From: Corynebacterium vitaeruminis DSM 20294
GTDB lineage: Bacteria; Actinomycetota; Actinomycetes; Mycobacteriales; Mycobacteriaceae
NCBI RefSeq assembly: GCF_000550805.1
Contig: NZ_CP004353.1
Span: 2,046,001-2,110,000 of the forward strand
Direction of reading: 5' to 3'
Length of the DNA: 64,000 bases
Positions 18,993 to 28,498 of the stretch are shown piece by piece. Position 1 is the first letter of the stretch. Each line of letters starts with the position of its first letter. The position numbers and the translations under genes are program-made. Below the pieces are notes generated by a model. It saw only the letters and a program-made list of their open reading frames with translations. It had not been told where the DNA came from and ran no database searches.

Positions 18993-20684
18993 ATGGGAAT
19001 TAAGAAGCAAATCGAGGTAGAGGTTAAGTTCGCGGTCGACCAGGACACCGTTTTGCCCCCTTTGGGGGCGGCGGAGTACGTGGTGCGCACGGACCCGGCT
19101 GTGGTTCACCACCTGTCTGCCGTGTACTACGACACCGACGACCTCCGCCTGTCCCAGGCAAAGATTGCCCTCCGCCGGAGAACCGGCGGCAAGGATGCGG
19201 GCTGGCACATCAAACTTCCGGGAGTTAACGGCCGCATCGAGCTCCAGCACCCCCTGAACCCGGAGCTCAGCCCGGAGGAGGACACGGTCCCCGAGGAGCT
19301 CATGAGCGTGATCCGCGTGCTCGTGCGCAACCGCCCGCTCAAGCCCATCGCGCGAGTAGATAACGAGCGCCACGAGGTCATCGCCTACGGCATCGACGAT
19401 GAGCCGGTGGCCGAGTTCTGCGACGACCACGTCTCCTCTTGGTCGTACCTGCCGGAGGGCACCGAGCAGCACTGGCGCGAGTGGGAGATCGAGGCCACCG
19501 CTCACGCGCAGGAAACCGGCTTGGCGGAGCCGCTCATGCGCTCGGCTATCGGTTTACTCACCCAGGCCGGCGCCGTCGTGTCCACGAGCCCGTCGAAGCT
19601 CGTCATGGCGCTCGGCGAGTCCAGCCAGAACGCCGCACCGGGGTTCGCCGTGGCGCAGCTCGACGAGGACTCCCCCGCCTTCGCCGTGCTGCAGGCGCTC
19701 AAGCGCAACCGCGACAAGCTCATCGAATACGACCCCAAGGTCCGCCGCGATGAGTTCGACTCGGTCCACCAGATGCGCGTGGCCACCCGCGAGCTGCGCA
19801 GCCACATGCAGACCTTCGAGGGAATCCTCGTCGGCGAGAAATACATGGCGCTGGAGGATCACCTCAAGCAGCTGGCCGGAATCCTCGGCCAGGCCCGCGA
19901 CGCGGAGGTCATCGCGGAGCGATTCGAGAAGCTCCTCGAGCTCGACGAGGCAGAGGTGCTCGACGAGCAGACGAAGAACCACCTCCACAACGACATGAAG
20001 CGCCAGTACGAGCTGGCCCACCGCCGCGTGGTCAAGACCCTCGACAACCCGCAGTACATCCAGCTGCTCGACGACCTTGACGAGGTGCTGGCCAACCCGC
20101 CGCTTGCCGAGGAGCTTCCGGAGGAAGTCCAAGAGGAAGCGCAGGCAGCCGAGCCGGAGGCCCTGGCGGACCAGCCGGAGGCCGCGGAGGAGGCAGGAGC
20201 AAAGGAGGAGCACAAGCACCTCACCCCGGAGGAGATCCTGCTCACCCACGTCGAGACGGCATTCAAGAAGCTCAAGCGCCGCCACGACTTCGCCAAGGCG
20301 GGCTGGATTGACCCGGAGCTCACGCTGCATCAGAAGGAGGAGCGCGTCCACGACATCCGCAAGGCGGCGAAAAAGCTGCGCTACTCGGCCGAGGCCGTCG
20401 GCGACGCGACCAGCCTAGACACGGCCAAGATCTACAAGGCGTGCAAGTGGATGCAGGAAGTCCTAGGCGACTTCCAGGACGCGGTCACCTCCCGCGATAA
20501 GCTCCTGCACTTCGCGGAGTCCTCGCGCCGCGCGGGCGAGGACACCTTCGGCTACGGCGTGGTCTACAACATCGAGCACCAGCTCGGGCTGGAGGCGCTG
20601 GAGAAGTACGACGAGTCCTACGAGAAGGTTGCCTCCTCGTACAAGGCGCTCATGAAGAAGGCCGCCAAGCTCTCCAAGAAGTAG
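18993..20684 (+). CDS. CYTH and CHAD domain protein
   Basis: The 563-residue protein begins with a CYTH domain: the IEVEVKF signature (ExExK) at residues 6-12, followed by the Arg/Lys-rich barrel strands (KIALRRRTGG, WHIKLPG). Such domains bind triphosphates or polyphosphate. Residues from about 225 to the end form a CHAD domain, an all-helical bundle with conserved basic residues (VHQMRVATRELRS; VHDIRKAAKKLRYSAEA) that binds polyphosphate. An acidic Ala/Glu linker of about 45 residues splits the CHAD halves. The pair suggests polyphosphate metabolism or granule binding, as for homologous actinobacterial proteins; enzymatic activity is not shown by sequence. Confidence 0.93.
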   Translation: MGIKKQIEVEVKFAVDQDTVLPPLGAAEYVVRTDPAVVHHLSAVYYDTDDLRLSQAKIALRRRTGGKDAGWHIKLPGVNGRIELQHPLNPELSPEEDTVPEELMSVIRVLVRNRPLKPIARVDNERHEVIAYGIDDEPVAEFCDDHVSSWSYLPEGTEQHWREWEIEATAHAQETGLAEPLMRSAIGLLTQAGAVVSTSPSKLVMALGESSQNAAPGFAVAQLDEDSPAFAVLQALKRNRDKLIEYDPKVRRDEFDSVHQMRVATRELRSHMQTFEGILVGEKYMALEDHLKQLAGILGQARDAEVIAERFEKLLELDEAEVLDEQTKNHLHNDMKRQYELAHRRVVKTLDNPQYIQLLDDLDEVLANPPLAEELPEEVQEEAQAAEPEALADQPEAAEEAGAKEEHKHLTPEEILLTHVETAFKKLKRRHDFAKAGWIDPELTLHQKEERVHDIRKAAKKLRYSAEAVGDATSLDTAKIYKACKWMQEVLGDFQDAVTSRDKLLHFAESSRRAGEDTFGYGVVYNIEHQLGLEALEKYDESYEKVASSYKALMKKAAKLSKK

Positions 20685-20710
20685 AGCCGGGCGGCTAGGC
20701 GAAACGGGGG

Positions 20711-20908
20711 CTAGTTCTTGCCCCAGTCGTCGTCGGCCTCGTCCTTGGCGTCGGCCGCGGCATTGCGGGCCTTGGCGATGTCGAGGGCGTGCGCCGCCTC
20801 CTCGCGGGTGTCATAGGGGCCCATGCGGTTCTCGAAGCTCGAGACCTTCCCCTGCTCCACCTGCCCGGTGGCCTGGTTGTAGAACCACTTGAGGTCCTGG
20901 TCGTCCAT
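20711..20908 (-). CDS. Small SPOR-like conserved protein (65 residues)
   Basis: MDDQDLKWFYNQATGQVEQG and then GPYDTREEAAHALDIAKARN are typical of the short SPOR-annotated proteins found in corynebacteria: a Trp/Phe-rich start, a G-PYxTREEA motif and an acidic tail ending DDDWGKN. There is no signal peptide or membrane segment, so it is probably cytoplasmic. A GGGGAGA site precedes the ATG. It converges with the CYTH-CHAD gene, 26 bases away. Confidence 0.8.
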   Translation of the reverse strand: MDDQDLKWFYNQATGQVEQGKVSSFENRMGPYDTREEAAHALDIAKARNAAADAKDEADDDWGKN

Positions 20909-20995
20909 GGTGTTCTCCCCTCTATTGATGTGGGTGGATGTTCCCCCAGACTAGCAATGCCGCGGGCGTTCCCGCCGTGGATTGGGGCGGGCGCC

Positions 20996-21014
20996 TTGGC
21001 GTCGATAAGCGAAA
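20996..21014 (+). repeat. Dispersed motif copy, 19 bp shared with 46008-46026
   Basis: TTGGCGTCGATAAGCGAAA is identical at both places, each in the intergenic region 60-85 bases upstream of a plus-strand gene and 32-34 bases before a TAGAGTG. The inner 13-mer GGCGTCGAYAAGC also occurs at 9154, 26727, 28169, 45775 and 62852 on either strand. Confidence 0.75.
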
Positions 21015-21095
21015 CCAATTGCCGGGGCGGCGGGCGAAGCCAGTAGAGTGGATACGCCAACCAAAGACGATTGAAGCGAATTTCGAGGGATTTTC

Positions 21096-22319
21096 ATGCC
21101 GATGTGGCCCCACTCCGAGGTAGACGCTGCGGCCCGCGCACTTAAGGCGCACGAGGCACGCTTCGGCGAGGCGAAGGCCGTGTGCTCCGCGCCCGCGACG
21201 TGGTCGCTCATCGGCGAGCACACCGACCACAGCGGCGGCGTCGTGCTCATGGCGCTGGCGGACATCCGTTGCACCGTGGCGGTCACCCCGCGGGCGGATC
21301 GCACCTTCGTCGTGCGGGAGATCTACCGCGAGGAGCCCTCCGGCGAGCTCGTCGAGCGCGAGTCCACCTGCGAGGCAGTTGCCCCCAACGCGGAGGAGGC
21401 CACCGCGCGCTCCACGGCCGAGCGAATCGCGGGGCTCGTCCACACGATGATGCACCGCCAGATGCTCTCCCGGGAGACCGCGGGCTTCGACGTCACCATG
21501 GTCAACGACATCCCGGCCAGCGCTGGGCTCGGCGCGACCGTCGCCCTCGACGTGGCGGCCGCGCTGGCCTTCGCTTCCCACCTCGAGGACCTCACCTCCG
21601 CGCCGGTGAAGACCAAGCTCGCGGAGGTCTGCTTCCAGTCGTCGCAGGCGTTCTCCCCCGCCCCGGAGGTACGCGCCCGCTACACCGCGGCGCTGCGCGG
21701 CCACTCTGATGCGATGAACGTCATCGACTACTCGGACGGCTCCATCACCCAGGCCACCAACCCCGTGGGACCCGCCGCGGGCACGGTGGCGCTCGCCGTC
21801 GTCCCGCCGCGGGGTACGGCGCGGGTCGAGGAGGTGGCCCGCCGCAACGGTTTCATCGACCAGGCCGCCCACGCGTTCGGTGCGGAGAACCTGCAGCTCC
21901 TGCCCGACGCCTCCACCCGCGTGATCGACTGGCTGCGCGCCGTCCACGACGTCCTCGGCCCCGAGGGCGTGCCGCTCGTCGAGGAGGCGAGCCTGTGGCT
22001 GCAGTTCATGGACAAGGAGACCGCCGACGCCAAGGCCGTCACCGCCGCGATCCGTTCGCGCAGGTTGGGCGAGCTCTACCCGGTGCTCGCGCGCTCGCAG
22101 TCGCACCTCGCGGACCTGCTGCAGCTCACGGACGTCGACTTCACCGTCGCGCAACTGTGCCTCGCCCGCGGCGCGCTGAGCGCCCGCAGCGCCGAGGCTG
22201 GCACGAGCACCGCGGTCATCGCGCTCGTCGACGGCTCGCACGCGGAGAACTTCGCCGCCGACCTGAGCGGGGACGGTTTCACCGTCATCGAGCTTGTCGA
22301 CGGCCAGCCGGCCTGTTAG
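21096..22319 (+). CDS. Galactokinase-like GHMP-kinase-fold protein, catalytic motifs eroded
   Basis: The 407-residue protein aligns along its length with galactokinase, most clearly at SLIGEHTDHSGGVVL. However, in SAPATWSLIGEHTD the family GRVN is ATWS, so the catalytic Arg is gone. The ATP loop P-x3-GLSSSA reads PASAGLGATVA. The region of the family MDQ (catalytic Asp) reads ARYTAAL, and the C-terminal GGGFGG loop is AEAGTST. Galactokinase activity therefore seems unlikely, although annotation pipelines would probably call it galK. A GAGGGA site precedes the ATG. It converges with the RNB gene, with a 4-base overlap of stop codons. No gal genes are nearby. Confidence 0.8.
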   Translation: MPMWPHSEVDAAARALKAHEARFGEAKAVCSAPATWSLIGEHTDHSGGVVLMALADIRCTVAVTPRADRTFVVREIYREEPSGELVERESTCEAVAPNAEEATARSTAERIAGLVHTMMHRQMLSRETAGFDVTMVNDIPASAGLGATVALDVAAALAFASHLEDLTSAPVKTKLAEVCFQSSQAFSPAPEVRARYTAALRGHSDAMNVIDYSDGSITQATNPVGPAAGTVALAVVPPRGTARVEEVARRNGFIDQAAHAFGAENLQLLPDASTRVIDWLRAVHDVLGPEGVPLVEEASLWLQFMDKETADAKAVTAAIRSRRLGELYPVLARSQSHLADLLQLTDVDFTVAQLCLARGALSARSAEAGTSTAVIALVDGSHAENFAADLSGDGFTVIELVDGQPAC

Positions 22320-23722
22320 TCGGCAGGCCAGGCGAAGGAGACCGTACGGGTCTCCCGGTCGGCCTTGACCAAGGTCACCACCGCGCCCGTGCCGATCGGC
22401 GGCGCGCCCACGCAGTTGCCCATGACCGGCGGTTGCTCGATAAACAGCCGCGCGGCGCCGCGCTCCTCGTTGGACTCCAGCACCACGGCCTGGAAGTTGC
22501 TCCCGGTCCACGGCTCGAGCACCACGGCCTCGGTGAGATCCAGGCAGGCGCGGTCGACGGTGGAGGCCAGCTGCGAGCTGGAGCCCATCGCCTCGATCAC
22601 CTGATCCAGCCCCTCGGCGGCCCACTGCGGCACCTCGGTGCCAGCGCACAGCGCCAGGCAGAACTCGGTGGCGTAGCGGTCGGCCAGCCGGCGCAGCGGC
22701 GCGGTGACGTGCGCGTAGTAGCCGCCCACGCCAGCGTGCACCACCGGCTCCTCCCCGCCCAGCTTCTGGTAGCCCGCCCCGCGCAGGAGCTTCTGGGCCT
22801 CGCGCATGAGGGCCATGCCGCGCGGCGAGTCGGCGTCGACGATAGCCAGGAGCTCGGCGGCGCCGTGCTCGTCGAGGAAGTCCGGCACGTCGAACTCGAG
22901 GGCCGTGGCCACCTTGCGGAACTTCGCCAGCGCGGCGTCGTCGGCGGGCGCGAGCGTGCGCAGGAGCCCGGCGCCGGCCTTGGCCATCATCTCGCCCGCG
23001 CACATGCCCGCGAGCAGCGAGATCTCGGAGTTGTAGTCCATGGACTTCAGCCGCGGCTCGAGCTCGAGGGTGATCTCGTGCTGCTCGTCGCGGGCGAGCG
23101 TCTGGCTCGGGGTGCGCAGGTTGATGGCGTTGCGGCGCAGCGCGGACTTCTCGCGCAGCTCGCCGACGGCCGCGAGGTGCTCGATGGAGGGGTGCGCGGT
23201 GCCCGCGTCCATGTCGCGCTGCACGCCCTCGTAGTCGAGGCGGGCGCGGGAGTGAACGATACAGCGCTCGCAGGTCACGCCGGTGACCTCGGCGGCCTCG
23301 TCGAGGTCGATCGACCAGAGGACTGCGGCACGGTCGACGTCGGGAAGCAGGCTGGCCGCGTCCTCGCTGAGCGCCGTCGGGTGCAGGCGGGCGGGCTCGT
23401 CGGGCAGGTAGATGGTCTGGCCACGCTTGAGCGACTCCCGCCCCACCTCGGAGTCGGGGGTCACGTAGGCGGCGACGTCGGCGATGGCGTAGTAGACGCG
23501 GTAGCCGCCCTCGCGCTTCTCGATGCACAGCGCCTGGTCCAGATCCATCGAGCCCACGGGATCGATCGTGACCAGCTCGATATCACGCTTGTCGACGCGC
23601 TGCCCCGCGAAGCGATCGACTAGGCGCCCCGCCTCGCGCTCGACGGCCTCGGGGAAGGCGACGGAGACCCCGTATTCGTCGGCGATGGCGTGGAAATCGA
23701 GAGTGGCGGCGTAGAGCTTCAT
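22316..23722 (-). CDS. RNB-domain (RNase II/R family) ribonuclease
   Basis: The 468-residue protein is an RNB catalytic domain without the N-terminal cold-shock domains of long RNase R. The active-site stretch is visible as TIDPVGSMDLDQALCIEK (family D-x5-D-x-D), followed by YYAIADVAAYVTPDS. Later, LRTPSQTLARD and PLRRLADRYATEF are the RNB landmarks. It probably degrades RNA 3' to 5'. This short form is common in actinobacteria. It is transcribed from close to rnpB, whose RNA lies upstream on the same strand. Confidence 0.92.
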   Translation of the reverse strand: MKLYAATLDFHAIADEYGVSVAFPEAVEREAGRLVDRFAGQRVDKRDIELVTIDPVGSMDLDQALCIEKREGGYRVYYAIADVAAYVTPDSEVGRESLKRGQTIYLPDEPARLHPTALSEDAASLLPDVDRAAVLWSIDLDEAAEVTGVTCERCIVHSRARLDYEGVQRDMDAGTAHPSIEHLAAVGELREKSALRRNAINLRTPSQTLARDEQHEITLELEPRLKSMDYNSEISLLAGMCAGEMMAKAGAGLLRTLAPADDAALAKFRKVATALEFDVPDFLDEHGAAELLAIVDADSPRGMALMREAQKLLRGAGYQKLGGEEPVVHAGVGGYYAHVTAPLRRLADRYATEFCLALCAGTEVPQWAAEGLDQVIEAMGSSSQLASTVDRACLDLTEAVVLEPWTGSNFQAVVLESNEERGAARLFIEQPPVMGNCVGAPPIGTGAVVTLVKADRETRTVSFAWPAD

Positions 23723-23789
23723 GCTTGCTCATCTTTCCACAGCCGCCCACCGGCGGCGCGGCACACGCCACCTGAAAAAGAAATAAGGG

Positions 23790-24201
<412 letters not shown>

Positions 24202-24248
24202 CGTCCTACACCTTACTCCATCCCCAGGTGTCGGCGACAATGCGCGGG

Positions 24249-25406
24249 CTAGTCTAGGGCGTCGAGGTGCGAGGTGTCGTTGATGAGGCGGACGCAGGTG
24301 GGCCCGTCGGAGTAGAACTCCGCGATCGACAGCGACGCCAGGTCCAGGTGCAGCCGGTGGTAGACGCCCACCGGCGCGTCGAGCGCGACCCTCAGGATCG
24401 CCTTGATCGGGGTGACGTGGCTGACCACGAGCACCGTCTTGCCCTCGTAGCGCGTGCGCAGCTCGTCGAGGGTGCCGCGGACGCGGCGGAAGGCGTGCTG
24501 GAGGGACTCGCCGTTGGGCGGGGTGACCGAGGTGTCCGTCAGCCACGCGGTGTGCAGCTCGGGGTCGGCGTCGTGCGCCTGGGAGAACGTGAGCCCGTCC
24601 CAGTCGCCGAAGCTCATCTCGATGAGCCCGTCGATTGTCTCGACGCTTAGCCCCAGCTCGTCGGCCGCGGCCCACGCGGTCTGCTGGGCGCGCTCGAGCG
24701 GGGAGGCGACCACGGCGTCGATGCCGCCGATGCGCCCGAGCCGCGCTGCGGCGAGCTTGGCCTGCTCCTCGCCCAGCTCGGACAGCGCCGGGTCGGACAG
24801 GCCGGAGTACTGGCGCGCGGCCGACATAGGGGTCTGGCCGTGGCGAAGCAGGATGAACCGGGTGGCCTGGGTGACCGCGCCGTTCCAGCTGGTGGCGGGC
24901 TTCTCGGCCTCCTTCGAAGTCTCCTCCGAAGCCGCCTGGGTCGGCTCAGTCGGAACGGATGGCGCCGACTCGAGGAAGCCCACCTTCGCCCCCTTCTGCA
25001 GGGCGTCCATGGCCTTGTTGGCCAGCTCGTCGGCGCGCGAGTTCTCCTTGCGCGGCACCCAGGTATACGTCACGGAGTCGAAGCCCTGGGCCACGTCGCG
25101 GCACTTGAGCGCCAGCTCGCGCATGTCGGGGTGCTTGATCTTCCAGCGGCCCGACATCTGCTCGATGACGAGCTTCGAGTCCATCCGCACGCTCACCCGG
25201 CGCGCGCCCAGCTCGCGGGCGCGGTTGAGCCCGTTGAGCAGGGCGTGGTACTCGGCGACGTTGTTCGTGGCCTTCCCGACCACGTACGCCAGGGTGTCGA
25301 TGATCGCGCCTTGGCCGTCGAGAAGCACGGTGCCGGAACCGGCCGCGCCCGGGTTGCCGCGGGAGCCGCCGTCGGCCTCGATCGTGATGTCTTCGTAGGT
25401 GCTCAT
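24249..25406 (-). CDS. Bifunctional RNase H / histidine phosphatase
   Basis: The 385-residue fusion has an N-terminal RNase HI domain with the DEDD residues placed in IEADGGSRGNPGAAG, NVAEYHALL, VRMDSKLVI and ADELANKAM. A linker of about 40 residues rich in Pro, Thr and Glu leads to a histidine-phosphatase domain with the RHGQT catalytic motif. The fusion corresponds to Rv2228c of M. tuberculosis, where RNase H and alpha-ribazole/acid phosphatase activities are reported. It heads the four-gene minus-strand group shared with mycobacteria. The stop is six bases from... the next gene ends just upstream of this ATG (25413), so coupling is likely. Confidence 0.95.
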   Translation of the reverse strand: MSTYEDITIEADGGSRGNPGAAGSGTVLLDGQGAIIDTLAYVVGKATNNVAEYHALLNGLNRARELGARRVSVRMDSKLVIEQMSGRWKIKHPDMRELALKCRDVAQGFDSVTYTWVPRKENSRADELANKAMDALQKGAKVGFLESAPSVPTEPTQAASEETSKEAEKPATSWNGAVTQATRFILLRHGQTPMSAARQYSGLSDPALSELGEEQAKLAAARLGRIGGIDAVVASPLERAQQTAWAAADELGLSVETIDGLIEMSFGDWDGLTFSQAHDADPELHTAWLTDTSVTPPNGESLQHAFRRVRGTLDELRTRYEGKTVLVVSHVTPIKAILRVALDAPVGVYHRLHLDLASLSIAEFYSDGPTCVRLINDTSHLDALD

Positions 25407-25412
25407 GCTCGA

Positions 25413-26123
25413 CTAGGCGTTCCTCACCAGGAAGGTGCCGCACTCGGGGCACTCCGGCATCTCCTCGGGCGCGGCCTGGCGGATCGCGGAGAGGTCGGCG
25501 GGCGGCAGGACGATGAAGCAGCCGCCGCAGGAGCGGCCGTTGAAGGCGGCCACGCCGACGCCGTTTTCGAGGCGGCGCTCGTCGAAGGTCACGAGGATCT
25601 CGTCGGGCAGCTCCTCGCGCAGCTCGCCGATGCGCTCCTCGCGGTCGGCGGCGGTGGCGGCGGAGTCGTTCTCGGCGAGCTTGGCCTCGAGCGCCTCGAT
25701 CTTCTTCTGGTCTTCCTTGACGCGCTGCGCGCACAGGTCGGCGTTGTTGCGCAGGGCGTGGATCTCGTTGTGGGCCTCCTGCAGCTCGCTCATGAGGTCG
25801 GCGATGCGGGACTTGGCGGCGTACAGGTCGTGCTCGAGGTCACGGCGCTGCTCGATGTCGCTGGCCGCGCCCAGCTGCACCTTGTCGTCGGCGGCGCGGC
25901 GGCGCAGTTTGCGTTCGTCCTCCTGGATGCGCAGGATCTCCAGCTCCATGTCGTCCACGGCGAGCTGGGCGGAACCGGAGGCCTCCACCAGGCGGGCGTG
26001 CTCCTTCTTCGCCGCGTCGAGCTCCTGCTGGGCCTTGCTGCCCGCCGCGGGGGCCGCCTCACCATTGCGCAGGGTGGTGGCCAGCTCCAGCAGGGTCTTT
26101 TGCTCGTCGATGGAAAGCTTCAT
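25413..26123 (-). CDS. Coiled-coil protein with C4 zinc ribbon (Rv2229c-like)
   Basis: The 236-residue protein starts MKLSIDEQKTLLELA, is mostly a long antiparallel coiled coil (residues about 25-165), and ends in a zinc ribbon with CGGC (in GRSCGGCFIVL) and CPEC (in PECPECGTFLV). This architecture belongs to the family with Pfam zf-RING_7 and an HP0958/CT398-like N terminus, suggested to bind RNA or protein partners. The frame extends 71 codons upstream into Pro/Arg-rich junk; the ATG at 26123 begins the conserved part. Six bases separate its stop from the RNase H ATG. Confidence 0.92.
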   Translation of the reverse strand: MKLSIDEQKTLLELATTLRNGEAAPAAGSKAQQELDAAKKEHARLVEASGSAQLAVDDMELEILRIQEDERKLRRRAADDKVQLGAASDIEQRRDLEHDLYAAKSRIADLMSELQEAHNEIHALRNNADLCAQRVKEDQKKIEALEAKLAENDSAATAADREERIGELREELPDEILVTFDERRLENGVGVAAFNGRSCGGCFIVLPPADLSAIRQAAPEEMPECPECGTFLVRNA

Positions 26124-26224
26124 GGTCGGTTCCAATCTAGATAAGGGTGTGTTGAGTTCTCGCGGCTGCGCGCACGGTGGTGCGCACGAAAAACCACATG
26201 CTACTCCCCGCGCGGGGGATTTTC

Positions 26225-27373
26225 CTAACGCCTCGGGTGCGCGGAGATGGTCCACGGGTCGGTGCGGATGCCTAGGACCTCCACCTCGACGCCAGGCAGG
26301 GCGCCGCGGAGCAGCTCGGCGGCCTGCTGCGTCCACGGGTATTCGCTGGCCCAGTGCGCGGTGTCGACGATGAACGGCCCGCCCGCGCGCAGCGACTCGT
26401 CGACGGGGTGGTGGCGCAGGTCGGAGGTCACGTAGACGTCCACGCCCAGCCCGCGCGCGGCGTCGAGGAAGCTGTCGCCCGAGCCGGAGGAGACGGCGAT
26501 GGTGCGCACGAGCGCGTCGGGGTCGCCGGCGGCGCGCACGCCCCAGGCGGTCTCCGGCAGGGCGTTGGCCACCTGCTGCACGAAGTCGCGGAAGGCCATC
26601 GGCTCCGGCAGTTCGCCCACGCGCCCCAGGCCGTAGGCGGCGTCCAGGTCCTCGTCGTTGCCCATCGCCACCACATCGTAGGCCGGGGTCTCATAGGGGT
26701 GCGCGGTTTCCAGCGCTTGCGCGATCGCTTGTCGACGCCCCCTGGCGGCCACGAATTCCACGCGGACCTCCTCGAGCCTCTCCAGCGCCCCGCGCGTGCC
26801 GATCGCCGGGTTCGCAGCAACGCCCGGGCGAAACTGGCCGGTGCCCGCGATGTCGAAGCTGCACTCGGAGTACTCCCCTAGGCTGCCCGCGCCGGCTGCG
26901 AAGACGGCCTCCTTGACCTCGTCGACCGCGCTGGCTGGCACCTGCACACCCCACTTGTCCAGGCCCTGCGGCTTGGGTGCGATGGGGCGGCCCGGGGTGA
27001 TGCCCACCAGCTCGGCGAGCTTGTCGTTGACGCCGGGGCGGGCGGAGTCGGCGTTGGTGTGAGCGGCGAAGAGGGCCACGCCGCCGCGGATGAGCGTGTG
27101 GACGACCTTGCCCTTGGGCGTGTCGGCGGCGACCGAGGTCACCCCGCGCAGGAGCAGCGGGTGGTGCACGATGAGCATGTCTGCGCCCGCCGCGACGGCG
27201 GCCTCGGCGACGGCCTGCGTGCAGTCGAGCGCGAGCACCACCTTGGTCACCTGCTGATCCGGATCGCCGCAGACCAGCCCCACGGCGTCCCAGCTCTCCG
27301 CGAGGTACGGCGGGTAGGCACGGTCCATGACCTCGCGCACCGTGCCCACGGTTACCACATTGTTCTCCGCCAC
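26225..27373 (-). CDS. Nif3-like dinuclear metal centre protein (Rv2230c-like)
   Basis: The 382-residue protein has the Nif3 landmarks: AESWDAVGLVCGDP near the N terminus, MLIVHHPLLLRGV with metal-binding His residues, AHTNADSARPGVND, and a C-terminal DLRHHPVDESLRAG and DTAHWASE. An insert domain lies between, as in long bacterial members. The fold binds two metals; GTP cyclohydrolase I type 2 annotations exist but the true reaction is unsettled. I chose the GTG at 27373, because a GAAAGG site stands seven bases before it; a GTG 21 bases upstream is poorer. Confidence 0.9.
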   Translation of the reverse strand: MAENNVVTVGTVREVMDRAYPPYLAESWDAVGLVCGDPDQQVTKVVLALDCTQAVAEAAVAAGADMLIVHHPLLLRGVTSVAADTPKGKVVHTLIRGGVALFAAHTNADSARPGVNDKLAELVGITPGRPIAPKPQGLDKWGVQVPASAVDEVKEAVFAAGAGSLGEYSECSFDIAGTGQFRPGVAANPAIGTRGALERLEEVRVEFVAARGRRQAIAQALETAHPYETPAYDVVAMGNDEDLDAAYGLGRVGELPEPMAFRDFVQQVANALPETAWGVRAAGDPDALVRTIAVSSGSGDSFLDAARGLGVDVYVTSDLRHHPVDESLRAGGPFIVDTAHWASEYPWTQQAAELLRGALPGVEVEVLGIRTDPWTISAHPRR

Positions 27374-27411
27374 GTCTTCACCTTTCTCCTGCACGTTATG
27401 CTGCCCACATC

Positions 27412-28437
27412 TTAGACAAGCTCGCCGATCGCCCGGAGCAATTCGGCCACCTCGGCCTCCGAGCGCACCGCCAGCCGCCAGTAGTCGGTGCCCAGCCCCG
27501 GGAAGGTGTCGCAGCGACGCACGGCGATGCCGCGCTCGAGCAGCCCGCGGCGGATCGTCTCGGCGTCAGCGCCCCTAAAGTGGGGCCGAACCAGCAGGTA
27601 CGGCGCCCGGGAGGCGCTGGCCTCCTCGAACCCGGCGGCAAAAAGCAGCTCGCGCATCCTTTCCCGGCGCGCGCCCACCTCCGCCACGATCCCCGGCAGC
27701 GCGGAAAGGCCACGGGTGAACACCGCGCGGGCGGCATGCAGCTGCAGCGTCCCCATCGGCCAGTGACTGCGGCCTTTCCGCAGCTTCGCGATGACGCCGG
27801 GGGCGGCCACGACGTAGCCCACGCGCAGCCCCGCGATCGACCACGTCTTGGTGAGGCTGCGCAGCACCACGAGCCGCTCGTCGCCCGCGGCCACCTGCGG
27901 CATCGCCGTGTGCGCGGACTCGTCGCCCGCCATGTCGAGGAAGGCCTCGTCGATGACGAGCCACCGAGCTCCCGCCCACTCGCGCAGTTCCCGGGGGTCC
28001 CACACCACGCCGGTGGGGTTGGTGGGGTTGCCGATGACCACGGCGTCGGAGTCGCGGTCGAGGGGGCGCAGCCGGTTAAACGGCGGCGCGAGCACCTGTC
28101 GCCGCACGTCGAGGCCGCGTTCGTCGAAGATGACCTCGGGCTCGCTGAACCCGGGGTGGATGACCGTAGGCGTCGACAAGCCAAGCGAAGGAAGCAGCGC
28201 GAATCCCTCTGCGGCGCCAGCCACCAGCATGACGGACGAGGAAGGCACGCCGTGATGGCTGGCGATGAGCGCCTCCACCTCGGCCTGCTCGCGCGCGTCC
28301 GGGTAGGCGGCGAGGTCGCCGAGTCGAGCGGTGAGCGCGTCCAGGATGAACGCGGGAGGGCGATCGTCGATGACGTTGACGGCGAAGTCGATGCGTGCCC
28401 CGCGCGCGTCCTCGTCACCGTGGATTCTTCTAGTCAC
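27412..28437 (-). CDS. Class I/II aminotransferase, Rv2231c family (CobC-like)
   Basis: The 341-residue PLP protein resembles histidinol-phosphate aminotransferase and the threonine-phosphate decarboxylase CobD/CobC group. Visible landmarks are the substrate region DFAVNVIDDRPP, NPTNPTGVV, IDEAFLDMAG and the PLP lysine in SLTKTWSIAGLRVGY. The GTG at 28437 (MTRRIHGDEDARG) is chosen; the longer frame overlaps the divergent HAD gene. In actinobacteria it sits in the conserved group with the Nif3 and zinc-ribbon genes, and CobD lies 2.2 kb away. Whether it acts in cobalamin synthesis or histidine metabolism cannot be told from sequence. Confidence 0.88.
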   Translation of the reverse strand: MTRRIHGDEDARGARIDFAVNVIDDRPPAFILDALTARLGDLAAYPDAREQAEVEALIASHHGVPSSSVMLVAGAAEGFALLPSLGLSTPTVIHPGFSEPEVIFDERGLDVRRQVLAPPFNRLRPLDRDSDAVVIGNPTNPTGVVWDPRELREWAGARWLVIDEAFLDMAGDESAHTAMPQVAAGDERLVVLRSLTKTWSIAGLRVGYVVAAPGVIAKLRKGRSHWPMGTLQLHAARAVFTRGLSALPGIVAEVGARRERMRELLFAAGFEEASASRAPYLLVRPHFRGADAETIRRGLLERGIAVRRCDTFPGLGTDYWRLAVRSEAEVAELLRAIGELV

Positions 28438-28498
28438 GGCTAGCCATTCTATCCCCGCCGCGTGCGCCCGCCGCGCCTTTCGTGGGAGACTGGACAGC

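Noticed and set aside
20998..21010. GGCGTCGATAAGC motif as a dif or parS site
   Set aside because: It does not match the dif or parS patterns, and there are too many copies in mixed orientation for either.
20922..23528. 868-codon minus-strand frame over galK-like and RNB genes
   Set aside because: It covers two well-supported genes and an intergenic region in a repetitive Arg/Gly composition with no domains.
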